A stretch of 64,000 nucleotides of DNA from Pseudomonas taeanensis MS-3. GTDB lineage: Bacteria > Pseudomonadota > Gammaproteobacteria > Pseudomonadales > Pseudomonadaceae. The stretch's first letter is position 1, and every line of letters begins with the position of its first letter. The position numbers and the translations under genes were made by a program. Location: contig NZ_AWSQ01000002.1 of NCBI RefSeq assembly GCF_000498575.2, forward strand, positions 361,115 through 425,114, in the 5' to 3' direction. Below the pieces are notes generated by a model that searched no databases, was not told the DNA's origin, and saw nothing but the letters and a program-made list of their open reading frames with translations. This document shows, in pieces, positions 31,510 through 42,415 of the stretch.

Positions 31510-32709
31510 TCACAGCGCTCCGCAGGCCTGCAGTGCGGCGATTTGCTCGGCGCTATAACCCAGGGCGTCGAGCACCTCGTGGTTATGCTCGCCCAGCTCC
31601 GGCCCGACCCAGTCGGCCGAGCCAGGCGTCTCCGACAGCTTGGGTACGATGCCGGGCATCTTGCAGGCCTTGCCGTCCGGCAGCTTGGCGCTGAGGAACA
31701 TCTCACGCGCAAGAAACTGTGGGTCGGCGAACATGTCTTCCGCCGAGAAGATGCGGCTGGCCGGCACTTCGGCCTGGTTCAGCAGCGCCAGCACTTGTTC
31801 CAGCGGCAATGAACCGACCCAGCGGTCGATCACCCCGTACAGCTCGTCGCGCCGTGCATCGCGGCCGTCATTGGTGGTCAGCTCCGGATCTTCGGCTAAA
31901 TCCTGGCGGCCGATGGCCTGCATGAAGCGCTTGAAGATGGCATCGCCATTGGCGCCGATCTGCACATGCTTGCCGTCGTTGCTGGTGTGGATCGAGGAGG
32001 GCGTGATACCGGGCATAATATTGCCGCTGCGCTCGCGGATGAAGCCGAACACATCGAACTCCGGCACCATGCTCTCCATCATGGCGAAGATCGCCTCATA
32101 CAACGCCACGTCGACCACCTGGCCCTGGCCGCCGTTCACCTCGCGGTGACGCAGGGCCATCAGGGCGCCGATCACCCCCCATAGCGCGGCGATCGAGTCG
32201 CCAATGGAAATCCCGGTGCGCACCGGTGGCCTATCCTCGAAACCGGTGATGTAGCGCAGTCCGCCCATGGACTCACCCACCGCACCGAAGCCTGGCTGAT
32301 CCTTCATCGGCCCGGTCTGGCCGAAGCCGGACAGGCGCACCATCACCAGCTTGGGGTTCAGTGCATGCAGTACGTCCCAGCCCAGGCCGAGCTTTTCCAG
32401 CACACCGGGACGGAAGTTCTCGATCAGGATGTCGGCCTCGCCGAGCAGCTTCAGCAGCACGGCGCGTCCCTGCTCATGCTTGAGGTTAAGGGTCAGCGAC
32501 TTCTTGTTGCGCGCCTGCACGAACCACCACAGCGAAGTGCCCTCGTACAGCTTGCGCCACTTGCGCAGCGGGTCGCCGCCGTCGGGCGACTCGACCTTGA
32601 TCACTTCGGCGCCGAACTCGGCGCAGATGCGCGAGGCGAAGGGACCGGCGATCAGGGTGCCGAGTTCGATGACTTTCAGGCCGGCGAGGGGTTTGCTGGG
32701 CAGGTTCAT
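31510..32709 (-). CDS. CaiB/BaiF family (class III) CoA-transferase
   Basis: A protein of about 399 residues moving CoA between carboxylic acids. The class III pattern is visible: LKVIELGTLIAGPFA at the N-terminus, GAEVIKVESPDGGDPLR, LSGFGQTGP and SIGDSIAALWGVIGALMAL, whose aspartate (about residue 171) probably forms the aspartyl-CoA intermediate. ATG 32709 was preferred over 32730 because GGATGGA lies at a good distance. The substrate is unknown and no partner catabolic genes flank it. Confidence 0.85.
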   Translation of the reverse strand: MNLPSKPLAGLKVIELGTLIAGPFASRICAEFGAEVIKVESPDGGDPLRKWRKLYEGTSLWWFVQARNKKSLTLNLKHEQGRAVLLKLLGEADILIENFRPGVLEKLGLGWDVLHALNPKLVMVRLSGFGQTGPMKDQPGFGAVGESMGGLRYITGFEDRPPVRTGISIGDSIAALWGVIGALMALRHREVNGGQGQVVDVALYEAIFAMMESMVPEFDVFGFIRERSGNIMPGITPSSIHTSNDGKHVQIGANGDAIFKRFMQAIGRQDLAEDPELTTNDGRDARRDELYGVIDRWVGSLPLEQVLALLNQAEVPASRIFSAEDMFADPQFLAREMFLSAKLPDGKACKMPGIVPKLSETPGSADWVGPELGEHNHEVLDALGYSAEQIAALQACGAL

Positions 32710-32805
32710 GGGCTTCCATCCATCAGGCATTGGCCGCGACTCTAACGTGAGTGGGCGGCATCGGGTAGACTTGCCGGCTAATTCGCCCAGTCAAGAAGCC
32801 GCCCC

Positions 32806-33345
32806 ATGGCCCTGCAAGCCACGACCTACAAAATCGACCTGAACCTCACCGATATCGATCGCAGCGTCTACCAGAGCCTGCGCTTTACCGTGGCCAGGCA
32901 CCCTTCGGAAACCGAAGAACGCCTGGCTGCACGGCTGATTGCCTATGCGCTGTTCTATGACGAGCAGCTGGCCTTCGGCCGCGGCCTGTCGGATGTGGAC
33001 GAACCGGCGTTGTGGGAAAAGAGCCTCGACGACCGCGTACTGCACTGGATCGAAGTCGGCCAGCCGGACAGCGATCGCATGACCTGGTGCTCGCGGCGCA
33101 CCGAGCGTTTCAGTCTGGTCGCCTACGGCAACCTGCGCGTGTGGCAGGCCAAGGCGCTCGACCCGGTGCGCAGCCTGAAAAACCTCAACGTGGTCGCGCT
33201 GGACCAGGAGGCCCTGGCCAGTCTTGCCCTGGATATGCCGCGGGCGCTGAGCTGGAGCGTGATGATCAGCGACGGCGAGTTGTTCGTCACCGATGAGCGC
33301 GGTCAGCACGAAATTCCGCTGGAGTGGCTGGCCGGCGAACGCTGA
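32806..33345 (+). CDS. yaeQ: YaeQ family protein
   Basis: A 179-residue protein of the YaeQ family, recognised by MALQATTYKIDLNLTDIDR and HPSETEERLAARLIAYALF. The fold is related to PD-(D/E)xK nucleases. Genetic work on E. coli YaeQ linked it to suppression of RfaH loss, but its biochemical role is not clear. recJ follows 88 bp later. Confidence 0.9.
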   Translation: MALQATTYKIDLNLTDIDRSVYQSLRFTVARHPSETEERLAARLIAYALFYDEQLAFGRGLSDVDEPALWEKSLDDRVLHWIEVGQPDSDRMTWCSRRTERFSLVAYGNLRVWQAKALDPVRSLKNLNVVALDQEALASLALDMPRALSWSVMISDGELFVTDERGQHEIPLEWLAGER

Positions 33346-33433
33346 CGACTGAGAAGGGTGGGTGCCGCCGCGCATCTCCCGGTCTCTGCCAGGCGTTACT
33401 GCCGGCTAATCTAGAAGGACAACTGGAATCCTG

Positions 33434-35149
33434 ATGCGCATCGAACCCCGCCCGCTGCCCGCTACCATGCCGAACCTCGGTAACCTGCCACCGTTACTGA
33501 CCCGCCTGTATGCCGCCCGTGGCGTGCAGTCGGAGGCTGAGCTGGACAAGGCGTTGGCCCGATTGCTGCCCTATACGCAGTTGCAAGGCATCGAGGCGGC
33601 TGTCGAGTTGCTGGTGCAGGCCTTGCAGCAGCACCAGCGCATCCTCATCGTCGGAGACTTCGATGCCGACGGCGCCACCGCCAGTACGGTCGGTGTGCTC
33701 GGCTTGCGTCAGCTCGGCGCGGCGCATGTCGATTACCTGGTACCCAATCGTTTCGAGTACGGCTATGGCCTGACCCCGGAGATCGTCGCAGTAGCCCTGG
33801 AAAAGGCGCCGCAGCTGTTGGTCACCGTGGACAACGGCATTTCCAGTGTCGAAGGGGTGGCGGCGGCCAAAGCCGCCGGTCTGCGTGTGCTGGTGACCGA
33901 TCACCACTTGCCCGGCAGTGAGCTGCCGGCGGCGGATGCCATAGTCAATCCCAACCAGCATGGCTGTGACTTTCCGAGCAAGGCGCTGGCCGGGGTCGGG
34001 GTGATCTTCTATGTCTTGCTGGCGCTGCGCGCGCGGCTGCGCGAGCTGGACTGGTTCAAGCAGACCCAGCGCGCCGAACCGAACCTGGCCGAACTGCTCG
34101 ACCTGGTGGCCCTGGGCAGCGTCGCCGACGTAGTGCCGCTGGATGCCAATAACCGCATCCTGGTGCATCAGGGCCTGGCGCGGATTCGCGCCGGTCGGGC
34201 GCGCCCGGGCTTGCGTGCGATTCTCGAGGTAGCCGGGCGTGCGCCGGAGCGCATCACCTCGACCGACCTGGGCTTCATCATCGGCCCGCGCCTGAACGCG
34301 GCGGGGCGGCTGGACGACATGTCTCTCGGCATCGAGTGCCTGCTGTGTGAGGACGAGGCCCTGGCCCGTGACATGGCGGTGGAACTGGATCAGCTCAATC
34401 AGGACCGCAAGGCCATCGAGCAGGGCATGCAGCGCGAGGCGCTGGCCCAGCTCAAGGACCTGCCGCTGGAGGACCTGCCGTTCGGCCTGTGCCTGTTCGA
34501 GGCGGACTGGCATCAGGGGGTGATCGGCATCCTCGCCTCAAGGATGAAGGAGCGTTACCACCGGCCGACCATCGCCTTCGCCGATGCCGGTGAGGGCGTA
34601 TTGAAAGGCTCGGCGCGCTCGGTGCCGGGTTTTCATATTCGCGATGCACTGGACGCGGTGGCGGCCAAGCATCCGGGCTTGATCAGCAAGTTTGGCGGAC
34701 ATGCCATGGCGGCCGGGTTGTCCCTGCCGCAGGCGCATTTCGGCGCCTTCGCCGCGGCGTTCGATGCCGAGGTGCGCCGTCAGTTGGCAGAAGACGACCT
34801 CACCGGGCGCCTGCTCTCCGATGGCAGTCTGGCGGTCGAGGAGTTTCATCTGGAGCTGGCGCGTGCGCTGCGGCATGCCGGTCCTTGGGGGCAGCACTTT
34901 CCCGAACCGCTGTTTCACGGTGTGTTTCAGATCGTCCAGCAACGCCTGGTCGGCGACAAGCACCTGAAGCTGGTGCTGAAGACCGAGTGTGGCGGCCAGA
35001 GCCTGGACGCCATCGCCTTCAATATCGACCGTGAGCAGTGGCCCAACCCGACGGTGCGCTGGGTCGAGGTGGCGTACAAGCTCGACGTCAACGAATACCG
35101 CGGCAAGGAAAGCGTGCAGCTGATGGTTGCCCACCTGGCGGCCCGTTAA
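33434..35149 (+). CDS. recJ: Single-stranded-DNA exonuclease RecJ
   Basis: A 5'-3' single-strand exonuclease for RecF-pathway recombination, mismatch and base excision repair. It has 571 residues, the normal length. DHH phosphoesterase motifs: GDFDADGATASTVG, VDNGISS, TDHHLPG and the DHHA1 motif FGGHAMAAGLSL. The start at 33434 follows AGAAGGACAACTGG. It is convergent with the cyclase gene, 24 bp apart. Confidence 0.97.
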   Translation: MRIEPRPLPATMPNLGNLPPLLTRLYAARGVQSEAELDKALARLLPYTQLQGIEAAVELLVQALQQHQRILIVGDFDADGATASTVGVLGLRQLGAAHVDYLVPNRFEYGYGLTPEIVAVALEKAPQLLVTVDNGISSVEGVAAAKAAGLRVLVTDHHLPGSELPAADAIVNPNQHGCDFPSKALAGVGVIFYVLLALRARLRELDWFKQTQRAEPNLAELLDLVALGSVADVVPLDANNRILVHQGLARIRAGRARPGLRAILEVAGRAPERITSTDLGFIIGPRLNAAGRLDDMSLGIECLLCEDEALARDMAVELDQLNQDRKAIEQGMQREALAQLKDLPLEDLPFGLCLFEADWHQGVIGILASRMKERYHRPTIAFADAGEGVLKGSARSVPGFHIRDALDAVAAKHPGLISKFGGHAMAAGLSLPQAHFGAFAAAFDAEVRRQLAEDDLTGRLLSDGSLAVEEFHLELARALRHAGPWGQHFPEPLFHGVFQIVQQRLVGDKHLKLVLKTECGGQSLDAIAFNIDREQWPNPTVRWVEVAYKLDVNEYRGKESVQLMVAHLAAR

Positions 35150-35173
35150 GCGCAGTCATGCGGGTGCCTGCGA

Positions 35174-36826
35174 TTAGCGCAGCACCAGCATGACGGCTTT
35201 CTTGCTGAACATCTCGACGTCGGCCTTCGACATCAGTTCATCCAGGTGCTCGCCGTCCTGCGGGCACCGGGCCACTCCCAGACTGGCGCTTACATGCAAG
35301 CAGTGACCCTGCCACTGCAGCGGGCGGGCGATGGCCTGGCAAATCTGTGTGGTCAGGCGCTCGATATCGACGCTGTTGTGTACGCCATCGAGCAACACGA
35401 CGAATTCATCCCCGCCCATTCGTGCGGCCATGTCCGATTCGCGGATGCTGGCGCTGATAGCGCGGGCCGCGTGGATCAGCACGGCATCGCCGGCCTGATG
35501 GCCGAACGAGTCGTTGATCTCTTTGAACTTGTTCAGATCGATATAGCAGAGCGCCAGGCTCTCGCCGCTACGTTTGGCACTGAGCAGCTTCTGATTGATG
35601 TAAGGGATGAAACTGTTGCGATTGGGCAGGCCGGTCAGGCTGTCGCGGAAAGCCAGTGCGCGGACTTCTTCTTCGGCCACTTTGCGTCGTTGAATCTCCA
35701 GTTTGAGGCGACGCTGAGCGGCTAGCAAGACTACGGCGGCGACTAATACGAGAGCACTGCCGAGGCTGATCAGGGCAATGATCTTCTGCAATTTTTCGAC
35801 TTGCTGGGGAGGGTTGGGATTGTAGATAAAGCCATCCAGTGCCGTGATATCGGTGCTCATGCCGAGTTGGTTGAAAGCCTCGGCCATTCGCTGCCAGCGG
35901 CCTGGGTCCATATGGCCGATCTCGACCAGATCGGGGAGGATCAGCTCTCGCATAACCGAAGCCTCAAATTGCAGGTGGGCGCGGGACTTGTCGACTTGAT
36001 ACTGATTGATCAGCAGATCGATGATTTCTTCGGGGTGGTCCATGGCATAGCGCCAGCCACGCAAGCTGGCACGGCGGAAGGCTTCGACCCGTTGCGGGTT
36101 TTCCTGCAGCTCAGTTTCGCTGGTAAACAGAATATCGCTGTAGAAATCAATGCCGTAGGTGTTGGGTGAGATCACCACGTAGTCGACCCCTTGCTGGTGC
36201 AAATAGAAAGGCTCGTTGGTCAGGTAGGAGTTGAAGGCGTCGACTTTGCCTGAGGTCAGGTCTTCTATGGCGTAGCTGCTGGGCTGCAGTTGAATGCTCG
36301 CGGGGTCTATCCCTTCGCTGCGGAACATGGCATGGAAGTCTGCATCGGTATGCGCGTTCATCAACATCACGCGCTTGCCGATCAGGTCATGTACCGTTTC
36401 GATACCGCTATCGGCGCGTGCCAGCAGTACCGAAGGGGAGTGCTGGAAGATCACTGCCAAGGCGACCAGGGGCTTGCCCTCGAGGCGCTCAAACAGCAGT
36501 TCACTGTTGGACTCGGCATACTGGGCGCGCCCCGCGAGCACCTCTTCAACCGGGGTTTTACCTGGGCCGCCTTCGTGCAGGCGAACTTTAAATCCTTCTT
36601 CCTGATAGTAGCCCTGGGCAATGGCCGCGTAGTAACCGGCAAACTGGAACTGGTGCTTCCAGCGTAACTGGAAGTCGATGACCTGCAGGGGCTGATCGGT
36701 GCTTGGCGGTGCAGCCTGGCTCCAAGGGGGCAGCAATGCCAGCAGCAAGCCACAGATATGCAGTGTTAGATAGCGCTGTCGATATTTCTGGATCTGCGTT
36801 ACGAGGCGAATGCAGGAGCGATGCAT
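35174..36826 (-). CDS. Membrane diguanylate cyclase with THI5/NMT1-like sensor domain
   Basis: A 550-residue protein. A hydrophobic segment near residues 20-38 acts as signal or anchor; residues of about 48-330 are a THI5/NMT1-type solute-binding domain (FQLRWKHQFQFAGYYAAIAQ, then GYYQEEGF), the family that binds thiamine pyrimidine precursors and related compounds. Residues 347-370 form a membrane helix, and residues of about 390-540 a GGDEF domain. The active site reads GGDEF (471-475) and an inhibitory-site RxxD (RESD, 462-465) lies five residues before it, so it probably makes cyclic di-GMP with product feedback. The C-terminus after ADVEMF is short and unlike the usual GRNR ending. The ligand is unknown; no thiamine genes are nearby. 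Confidence 0.85.
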   Translation of the reverse strand: MHRSCIRLVTQIQKYRQRYLTLHICGLLLALLPPWSQAAPPSTDQPLQVIDFQLRWKHQFQFAGYYAAIAQGYYQEEGFKVRLHEGGPGKTPVEEVLAGRAQYAESNSELLFERLEGKPLVALAVIFQHSPSVLLARADSGIETVHDLIGKRVMLMNAHTDADFHAMFRSEGIDPASIQLQPSSYAIEDLTSGKVDAFNSYLTNEPFYLHQQGVDYVVISPNTYGIDFYSDILFTSETELQENPQRVEAFRRASLRGWRYAMDHPEEIIDLLINQYQVDKSRAHLQFEASVMRELILPDLVEIGHMDPGRWQRMAEAFNQLGMSTDITALDGFIYNPNPPQQVEKLQKIIALISLGSALVLVAAVVLLAAQRRLKLEIQRRKVAEEEVRALAFRDSLTGLPNRNSFIPYINQKLLSAKRSGESLALCYIDLNKFKEINDSFGHQAGDAVLIHAARAISASIRESDMAARMGGDEFVVLLDGVHNSVDIERLTTQICQAIARPLQWQGHCLHVSASLGVARCPQDGEHLDELMSKADVEMFSKKAVMLVLR

Positions 36827-37076
36827 GGTCGTAATCCGTTAATGGGCATGCAGTGCTGGATTGCAATTGCTGTAAAGCCTGCTCTGGTGGTGGGGAGCGT
36901 GACTCTTCAGACTATTTGCACACGCATGCCGTTAATGCCTGTTTTTGGGCGTTGTAATATGGCATGTGTGTCTAAGCAATAATTAGGCCGTTTAGGCTGT
37001 TGGCTGAGGGTCGCGCGCCCTGGGTGTGCCGCCAGCCCGGCGTCTCTGGGCGGGACGCCGGGTGGTTTGCTGGTGC

Positions 37077-37553
37077 TTACCAGCCGAGCTGCTTGTTAAA
37101 GCCGAGCGCGTCGTAGTAATCGCCCTGGTAGACGATCTTGCCATTCTTGATGCGCACGAAGCTCACACCTTCGAAACTCAGGGCTTTGTCGGTGGCCGGC
37201 GTGTCGGCGGCCCAGGCCCCGCTGTTGGTGCCATTAAATTGCCACTGAAAGGCGATGCCGTCGGCACTGACGATGGGCTCGCTGGTCATCTTCCAGCTCA
37301 GGTCCGGCACGGCATTGATGAACACCGTGATCACGTTGTCGCGCGCGGCCGCCTTGCCATTTTGTGGAGTGCCGACGGTGGCGTCGAAGTACACCGCATC
37401 GTCGGCGAGGAAGCTGGCGGCTTTATCGGCATCGTGGGCGTTCCACGCGGCCATGTAGCCGTCGACTATGGCCTTGGCATCATCCGCGGCCTGGACCAGG
37501 CCGGCCAGGGTGCACAGCACAATGAAGCTGAAACTACGTAGGGTGCTTTTCAT
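37077..37553 (-). CDS. Secreted SnoaL-like (NTF2-fold) protein
   Basis: A 158-residue protein with a signal peptide ending at LVQA (residue 22). The rest is a SnoaL/NTF2-like cone fold: AKAIVDGYMAAWNAHDADKAA, then FLADDAVYFDATVG and the late FVRIKNGKIVYQGDYYD. Such domains act as small-molecule isomerases, cyclases or binding proteins; the substrate cannot be told. It has a 250-bp gap before the cyclase gene, in which I see no gene. Confidence 0.78.
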   Translation of the reverse strand: MKSTLRSFSFIVLCTLAGLVQAADDAKAIVDGYMAAWNAHDADKAASFLADDAVYFDATVGTPQNGKAAARDNVITVFINAVPDLSWKMTSEPIVSADGIAFQWQFNGTNSGAWAADTPATDKALSFEGVSFVRIKNGKIVYQGDYYDALGFNKQLGW

Positions 37554-37613
37554 CGTTATTGCTCCAGCGCTGAAGGAGCGGCCCGGTATAGGCCTCTCGG
37601 GAGTGAGGCGAAT

Positions 37614-37736
37614 AGCTGAGCGTCACGCGCGCAGGCCAGGCAAGGCGAACAGCGGCGAGAAAGGGCAATGTACTGCCGTACATGAGCATTTTGAGCCGAG
37701 GTTCAACAGCGCATGGCTGAGCGCAGTAGCTCAGGT
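37614..37736 (-). repeat. Long palindromic intergenic element, copy C
   Basis: It reads in the minus orientation from just after the patD stop. The arms CTGAGC/GCTCAG lie at 37729-37734 and 37616-37621. The core TGCTCA (complement of 37683-37688) is followed by TGTAC-GGCA-GTACA and a facing TTGCCC strand, then CTTTCTCGCCG. The distal part (CGCCTTGCCTGGCCTGCGCG) closely resembles the corresponding part of copy A. The neighbouring genes are patD and the SnoaL-like gene, both on the minus strand. Confidence 0.7.
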
Positions 37737-39160
37737 CAGTGTTTGAACATCACGTGTCTAACCGTCGTGTAATCCTCCAACCCATACATCGACAGATCCT
37801 TGCCGTAACCGGAGAGTTTCTGCCCGCCATGGGGCATTTCGTTGACCAGCATGAAGTGCGTGTTGACCCAGGTGCAGCCGTACTGCAAGCGCGCGGCGAG
37901 GCGATGGGCGCGGCCGACATCCTGGGTCCACACCGATGAGGCCAGGCCGTAGTCGGAGTCGTTGGCCCAGGCCAGGGCCTGCGCTTCATCCTCGAACGGG
38001 GTGACCGAAACCACTGGGCCGAACACTTCGCGGCGGACGATTTCGTCGTCCTGGCGCGCACCGGCCAGCACCGTGGGCTCGAAGAAGAAACCGGGGCCGA
38101 CGACGCTCTTGCCGCCGGTGACCACCTCGATATGCGCCTGCGCGCTGGCGCGCTCGACGAAGCCGCTGGCGCGCGCGCGGTGTTCGGCGGTGATCAGTGG
38201 CCCCAACTCGGTGTCTGGGTCCTGTTGTGGCCCGTACTTGATAGTGCCGACGGCGGCGCCCAATTCGGCGACAAACTTCTCGTAGATGCCTTTCTGGGCA
38301 TAGATGCGGCAGGCCGCTGTGCAGTCCTGCCCGGCGTTATAGAAGCCGAAGGTGCGGATGCCGTCGACTGCTGCGGCGATATCGGCGTCATTGAAAATCA
38401 GCACCGGCGCCTTGCCGCCGAGCTCCATGTGCAGGCGTTTCACCGTAGCGGCGCTGCTGGCGATGATGTTCGAGCCGGTGGCCACCGAGCCGGTCAGCGA
38501 CACCATGCGCACCTTCGGGTGGGTCACCAGTGGGCTGCCGACGCTGGCGCCACGGCCGAAGATGATATTGACCACCCCAGCGGGGAACAGCTCGGCAATG
38601 AACTCGGCCAGTTTCAGCGCGGTCAGCGGCGTTTGCTCGGACGGCTTGAGCACCACGCAGTTGCCCGCGGCCAGGGCCGGGGCGAGCTTCCAGGCGGCCA
38701 TCATCAGCGGGTAGTTCCACGGCGCGATCGAGGCCACGACGCCAATGGGATCGCGGCGGATCATCGAGGTGTGACCGGGCAGGTACTCGCCGGCGGCGCT
38801 GCCGATGAGGCAGCGGCTGGCGCCGGCGAAGAAGCGGAACACATCGGCGATGGCCGGGATTTCGTCGTTCAGCGCCGCGGCGTAGGGCTTGCCGCAGTTG
38901 TCCGATTCGAGTTTGGCCAGCTCCTCGGCATGCGCCTCGATCTTGTCGGCCAGGCGCAGCAACAGCAGCGAGCGGTCTTTCGGCGCGGTCTGCGACCAGC
39001 TGTCGAAAGCCGCCTCGGCCGCGCAGACCGCCGCGTCGACCTGTTCGGCACTGGCTTCGTTTACCTGCAGCAGCGGTGCACCTAGCGCCGGGTTGAGCAC
39101 CGGCTGGCAGGCCCCCGCGCCGGCCAGCAGTTGGCCATTGATCAACAGTTTGCTTTGCAT
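37736..39160 (-). CDS. patD: Gamma-aminobutyraldehyde dehydrogenase
   Basis: An NAD-dependent aldehyde dehydrogenase of 474 residues, the same length as E. coli PatD (YdcW), and very similar over its whole length. Family signatures include [20 protein letters not shown], the glutamate in [12 protein letters not shown] and the catalytic cysteine in [14 protein letters not shown]. It oxidises 4-aminobutanal from putrescine to GABA. It is the last gene of a minus-strand set ydcS-ydcT-ydcU-ydcV-patD, the same order as in E. coli, which strongly supports the assignment. A palindromic repeat sits between it and ydcV. Confidence 0.93.
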   Translation of the reverse strand: MQSKLLINGQLLAGAGACQPVLNPALGAPLLQVNEASAEQVDAAVCAAEAAFDSWSQTAPKDRSLLLLRLADKIEAHAEELAKLESDNCGKPYAAALNDEIPAIADVFRFFAGASRCLIGSAAGEYLPGHTSMIRRDPIGVVASIAPWNYPLMMAAWKLAPALAAGNCVVLKPSEQTPLTALKLAEFIAELFPAGVVNIIFGRGASVGSPLVTHPKVRMVSLTGSVATGSNIIASSAATVKRLHMELGGKAPVLIFNDADIAAAVDGIRTFGFYNAGQDCTAACRIYAQKGIYEKFVAELGAAVGTIKYGPQQDPDTELGPLITAEHRARASGFVERASAQAHIEVVTGGKSVVGPGFFFEPTVLAGARQDDEIVRREVFGPVVSVTPFEDEAQALAWANDSDYGLASSVWTQDVGRAHRLAARLQYGCTWVNTHFMLVNEMPHGGQKLSGYGKDLSMYGLEDYTTVRHVMFKH

Positions 39161-39230
39161 GACGAAATCCTCCGGTTAGGGTTGCTACGAACGCGGATGA
39201 ACGCGTGGCTGGCGCTGTGGGGCCTGAGCC

Positions 39231-39307
39231 GTAGGCTGGGAAGAGCGCAGCGAAACCCAGCTAAGCCCTTGCTGGGTTTCGGCAAAGAACGCCTCTACCC
39301 AGCCTAC
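39231..39307. repeat. GTAGG...CCTAC palindromic repeat
   Basis: The outer arms GTAGGCTGGG (39231-39240) and CCCAGCCTAC (39298-39307) are perfectly complementary. Inside is a second perfect stem, CGAAACCCAGC (39251-39261) with GCTGGGTTTCG (39271-39281). The sequence type (GTAGG-TGGG-AGCGCAGCGAAACCCA) is one I recognise as widespread between genes in proteobacteria. It separates ydcV and patD within the operon and could affect expression of patD. Confidence 0.75.
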
Positions 39308-39321
39308 ATTTTCCTCTGTCC

Positions 39322-40146
39322 TCACTTGCCGCCGCTGCCGGCGACGCTTTCACCGCCCCTGGTCAGGTAGTAGGCGGCGAGAATCGGCAGCATGGTTACC
39401 AGCATCACCAGCATGGCGACCACGTTGGTCACCGGCACATCGCGTGGGCGGGACAGCTGATTGAGCAGCCACAGCGGCAGGGTGCGCTCGTGGCCGGCGG
39501 TGAAGGTGGTGACGATGATCTCGTCGAACGACAGGGCGAACGCCAGCATGCCGCCAGCCAGCAAGGCCGAGCCGAGGTTGGGCAGGATGATGTAGCGGAA
39601 GGTCTGCCAGCCGTCGGCGCCCAGGTCCATGCTCGCCTCGATCAGGCTGTAGGAGGTGCGGCGGAAGCGCGCGATCACGTTGTTGTAGACGATCACCACG
39701 CAGAAGGTGGCATGGCCGACGATGATGGTGAACATCCCCGGCTCGATGCCCAGGGTCTTGAATGCCGAAAGCAGGGCGATGCCGGTGACGATGCCGGGCA
39801 GGGCGATCGGCAGGATCAACATCAGCGAGATGCCTTCCTTGCCGAAGAAGTCGCGGCGGTACAGCGCCGCGGCGGCCAGGGTACCGAGAAACATCGCGAT
39901 CAAGGTGGCGACGCAGGCAATCTGCAGCGACAACTTGATTGCCTCGAGCACGTCCGCGCGGGCGAAGGTGACGCTGAACCATTTCAGGGTGAAGCCCTGT
40001 GGCGGGAAGCTGAACGCCGCGTCTTCGGTATTGAAGGCGTAGGCGAAGATGATCAGGATCGGGAAATGCAGGAACAGCAGTCCGGCCCAAGCCGCCAGCT
40101 TGAGGCCCCAGGAGGCCTGTCCAGACGCTGCAGGATTAGAGTGCAT
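39322..40146 (-). CDS. ydcV: ABC transporter permease YdcV
   Basis: A 274-residue inner-membrane permease with six predicted helices, the second permease of a polyamine/GABA-type uptake system. The EAA loop for contact with the ATPase reads [20 protein letters not shown]. It overlaps ydcU by 11 bp, so the two are translationally coupled. The homology and position match E. coli YdcV. Confidence 0.9.
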   Translation of the reverse strand: MHSNPAASGQASWGLKLAAWAGLLFLHFPILIIFAYAFNTEDAAFSFPPQGFTLKWFSVTFARADVLEAIKLSLQIACVATLIAMFLGTLAAAALYRRDFFGKEGISLMLILPIALPGIVTGIALLSAFKTLGIEPGMFTIIVGHATFCVVIVYNNVIARFRRTSYSLIEASMDLGADGWQTFRYIILPNLGSALLAGGMLAFALSFDEIIVTTFTAGHERTLPLWLLNQLSRPRDVPVTNVVAMLVMLVTMLPILAAYYLTRGGESVAGSGGK

Positions 40147-41086
40147 CGAAGGCTCCCAGGCGTTTGACGATGGCCAGGTAGCAGGCGACCAGCACGATAG
40201 GCACCAGGGTGAAGGCGGCGGCCATGGGCATGTTGCCGATCGCGCCCTGCTGCACGTACACCATGCTGCCGATGAAGAAGCCGGGCGGGCCGACCAGTTG
40301 CGGCACGATGAAGTCGCCCAAGGTCAGTGAGAAGGTAAAGATCGAGCCGGCGGCGATGCCCGGAATCGACAGCGGCAGCGTCACCTGCACAAACGTCTGC
40401 CAGGGCCGCGCCCCGAGGTCGGCGGAGGCCTGCAACAGGGACGGCGGCAAGCGTTCCAGCGCGGCCTGGATCGGCAGGATCATGAACGGCAACCAGATGT
40501 AGACGAACACCAGGAAGCGCCCCAGGTGCGAGGTCGACAGGGTGCTGCCGCCGACGCCCGGTATGCCGAGAATCAACTGCAGTACCGCGGTCAGGCCGAA
40601 CTGATCGACGAACCATTGCGCCACGCCACCCTTGGCCAACAGCAGGGTCCAGGCGTAGGCCTTGACGATGTAGCTGGCCCACATCGGCATCATCACCGCA
40701 ATGTAGAAAAAGGCCTTGGTCTTGCCTTGAGTGTGGCGCGCCATGTAGTAGGCGATGGGGAAGGCCAGCAGGGCGCTGGCCAGTGACACCGCAAGCGCCA
40801 TGGCCAGGGTGCGCAGGATGATGTCGTAGTTGGCCGGTTGGAACAGGGCCGCCAGGTTGGCCAGGGTCAGCGTCGGCGTCACCGTCATGCTGAAGTCGTT
40901 GAAGGTGTACAGGCCCTGCCAGAGCAGGGTCAGCAGCGAGCCGAAATACACCCCGCCAAACCACAGCAGTGGCGGTATCAGCAGCAGCGCCAGGTACAGG
41001 TTCGGTTTGCGGTATAGCAGGCTGGACAGGCGATGCAGTGGGCCGGTGTTGTGGAGTGGCGCCCGGGCATTCGGCGAGTGATCCAT
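40136..41086 (-). CDS. ydcU: ABC transporter permease YdcU
   Basis: A 316-residue inner-membrane permease with six predicted helices (first [18 protein letters not shown]). The EAA loop is [20 protein letters not shown]. It starts one base after the ydcT stop. It pairs with YdcV as a heterodimeric membrane core of the PotBC type. Confidence 0.9.
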   Translation of the reverse strand: MDHSPNARAPLHNTGPLHRLSSLLYRKPNLYLALLLIPPLLWFGGVYFGSLLTLLWQGLYTFNDFSMTVTPTLTLANLAALFQPANYDIILRTLAMALAVSLASALLAFPIAYYMARHTQGKTKAFFYIAVMMPMWASYIVKAYAWTLLLAKGGVAQWFVDQFGLTAVLQLILGIPGVGGSTLSTSHLGRFLVFVYIWLPFMILPIQAALERLPPSLLQASADLGARPWQTFVQVTLPLSIPGIAAGSIFTFSLTLGDFIVPQLVGPPGFFIGSMVYVQQGAIGNMPMAAAFTLVPIVLVACYLAIVKRLGAFDAL

Positions 41087-41087
41087 C

Positions 41088-42131
<1,044 letters not shown>

Positions 42132-42415
42132 TTCAAAAAGCTCCAGGAAGACAGCCATTCCACCCGCCCCGGCGGCCGGGGTTTGCCGACACGAGATAGC
42201 CAGGGGCAGGTGAGATGTGTAGCGGTGAAACAGACCGCACGGCTCACTATCCGGGAAACGGCCGACCAGAATCTTGCCTTGCGCGGTCCAGCGCTGAGCG
42301 AGCGTTCCCGGACCAGGCATCGCGCAGCACGAAGCGCGACTTACCGTCGACTAGGCGAGCTTCGGGCGAGGACGCAGCACCGTCCAGGGGCTGCGTGGCC
42401 AGCGCGATTACACAA

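Noticed and set aside
36827..37076. Possible small RNA or gene between the cyclase and SnoaL-like genes
   Set aside because: No convincing promoter-terminator pair or ORF; only a short inverted stretch in the GC-rich part near 37030-37065, without a T-run.
42132..42415. Possible repeat element between ydcS and ydcT
   Set aside because: The region holds short GC-rich inverted stretches but not the TGCTCA core or matched terminal arms of the element family.
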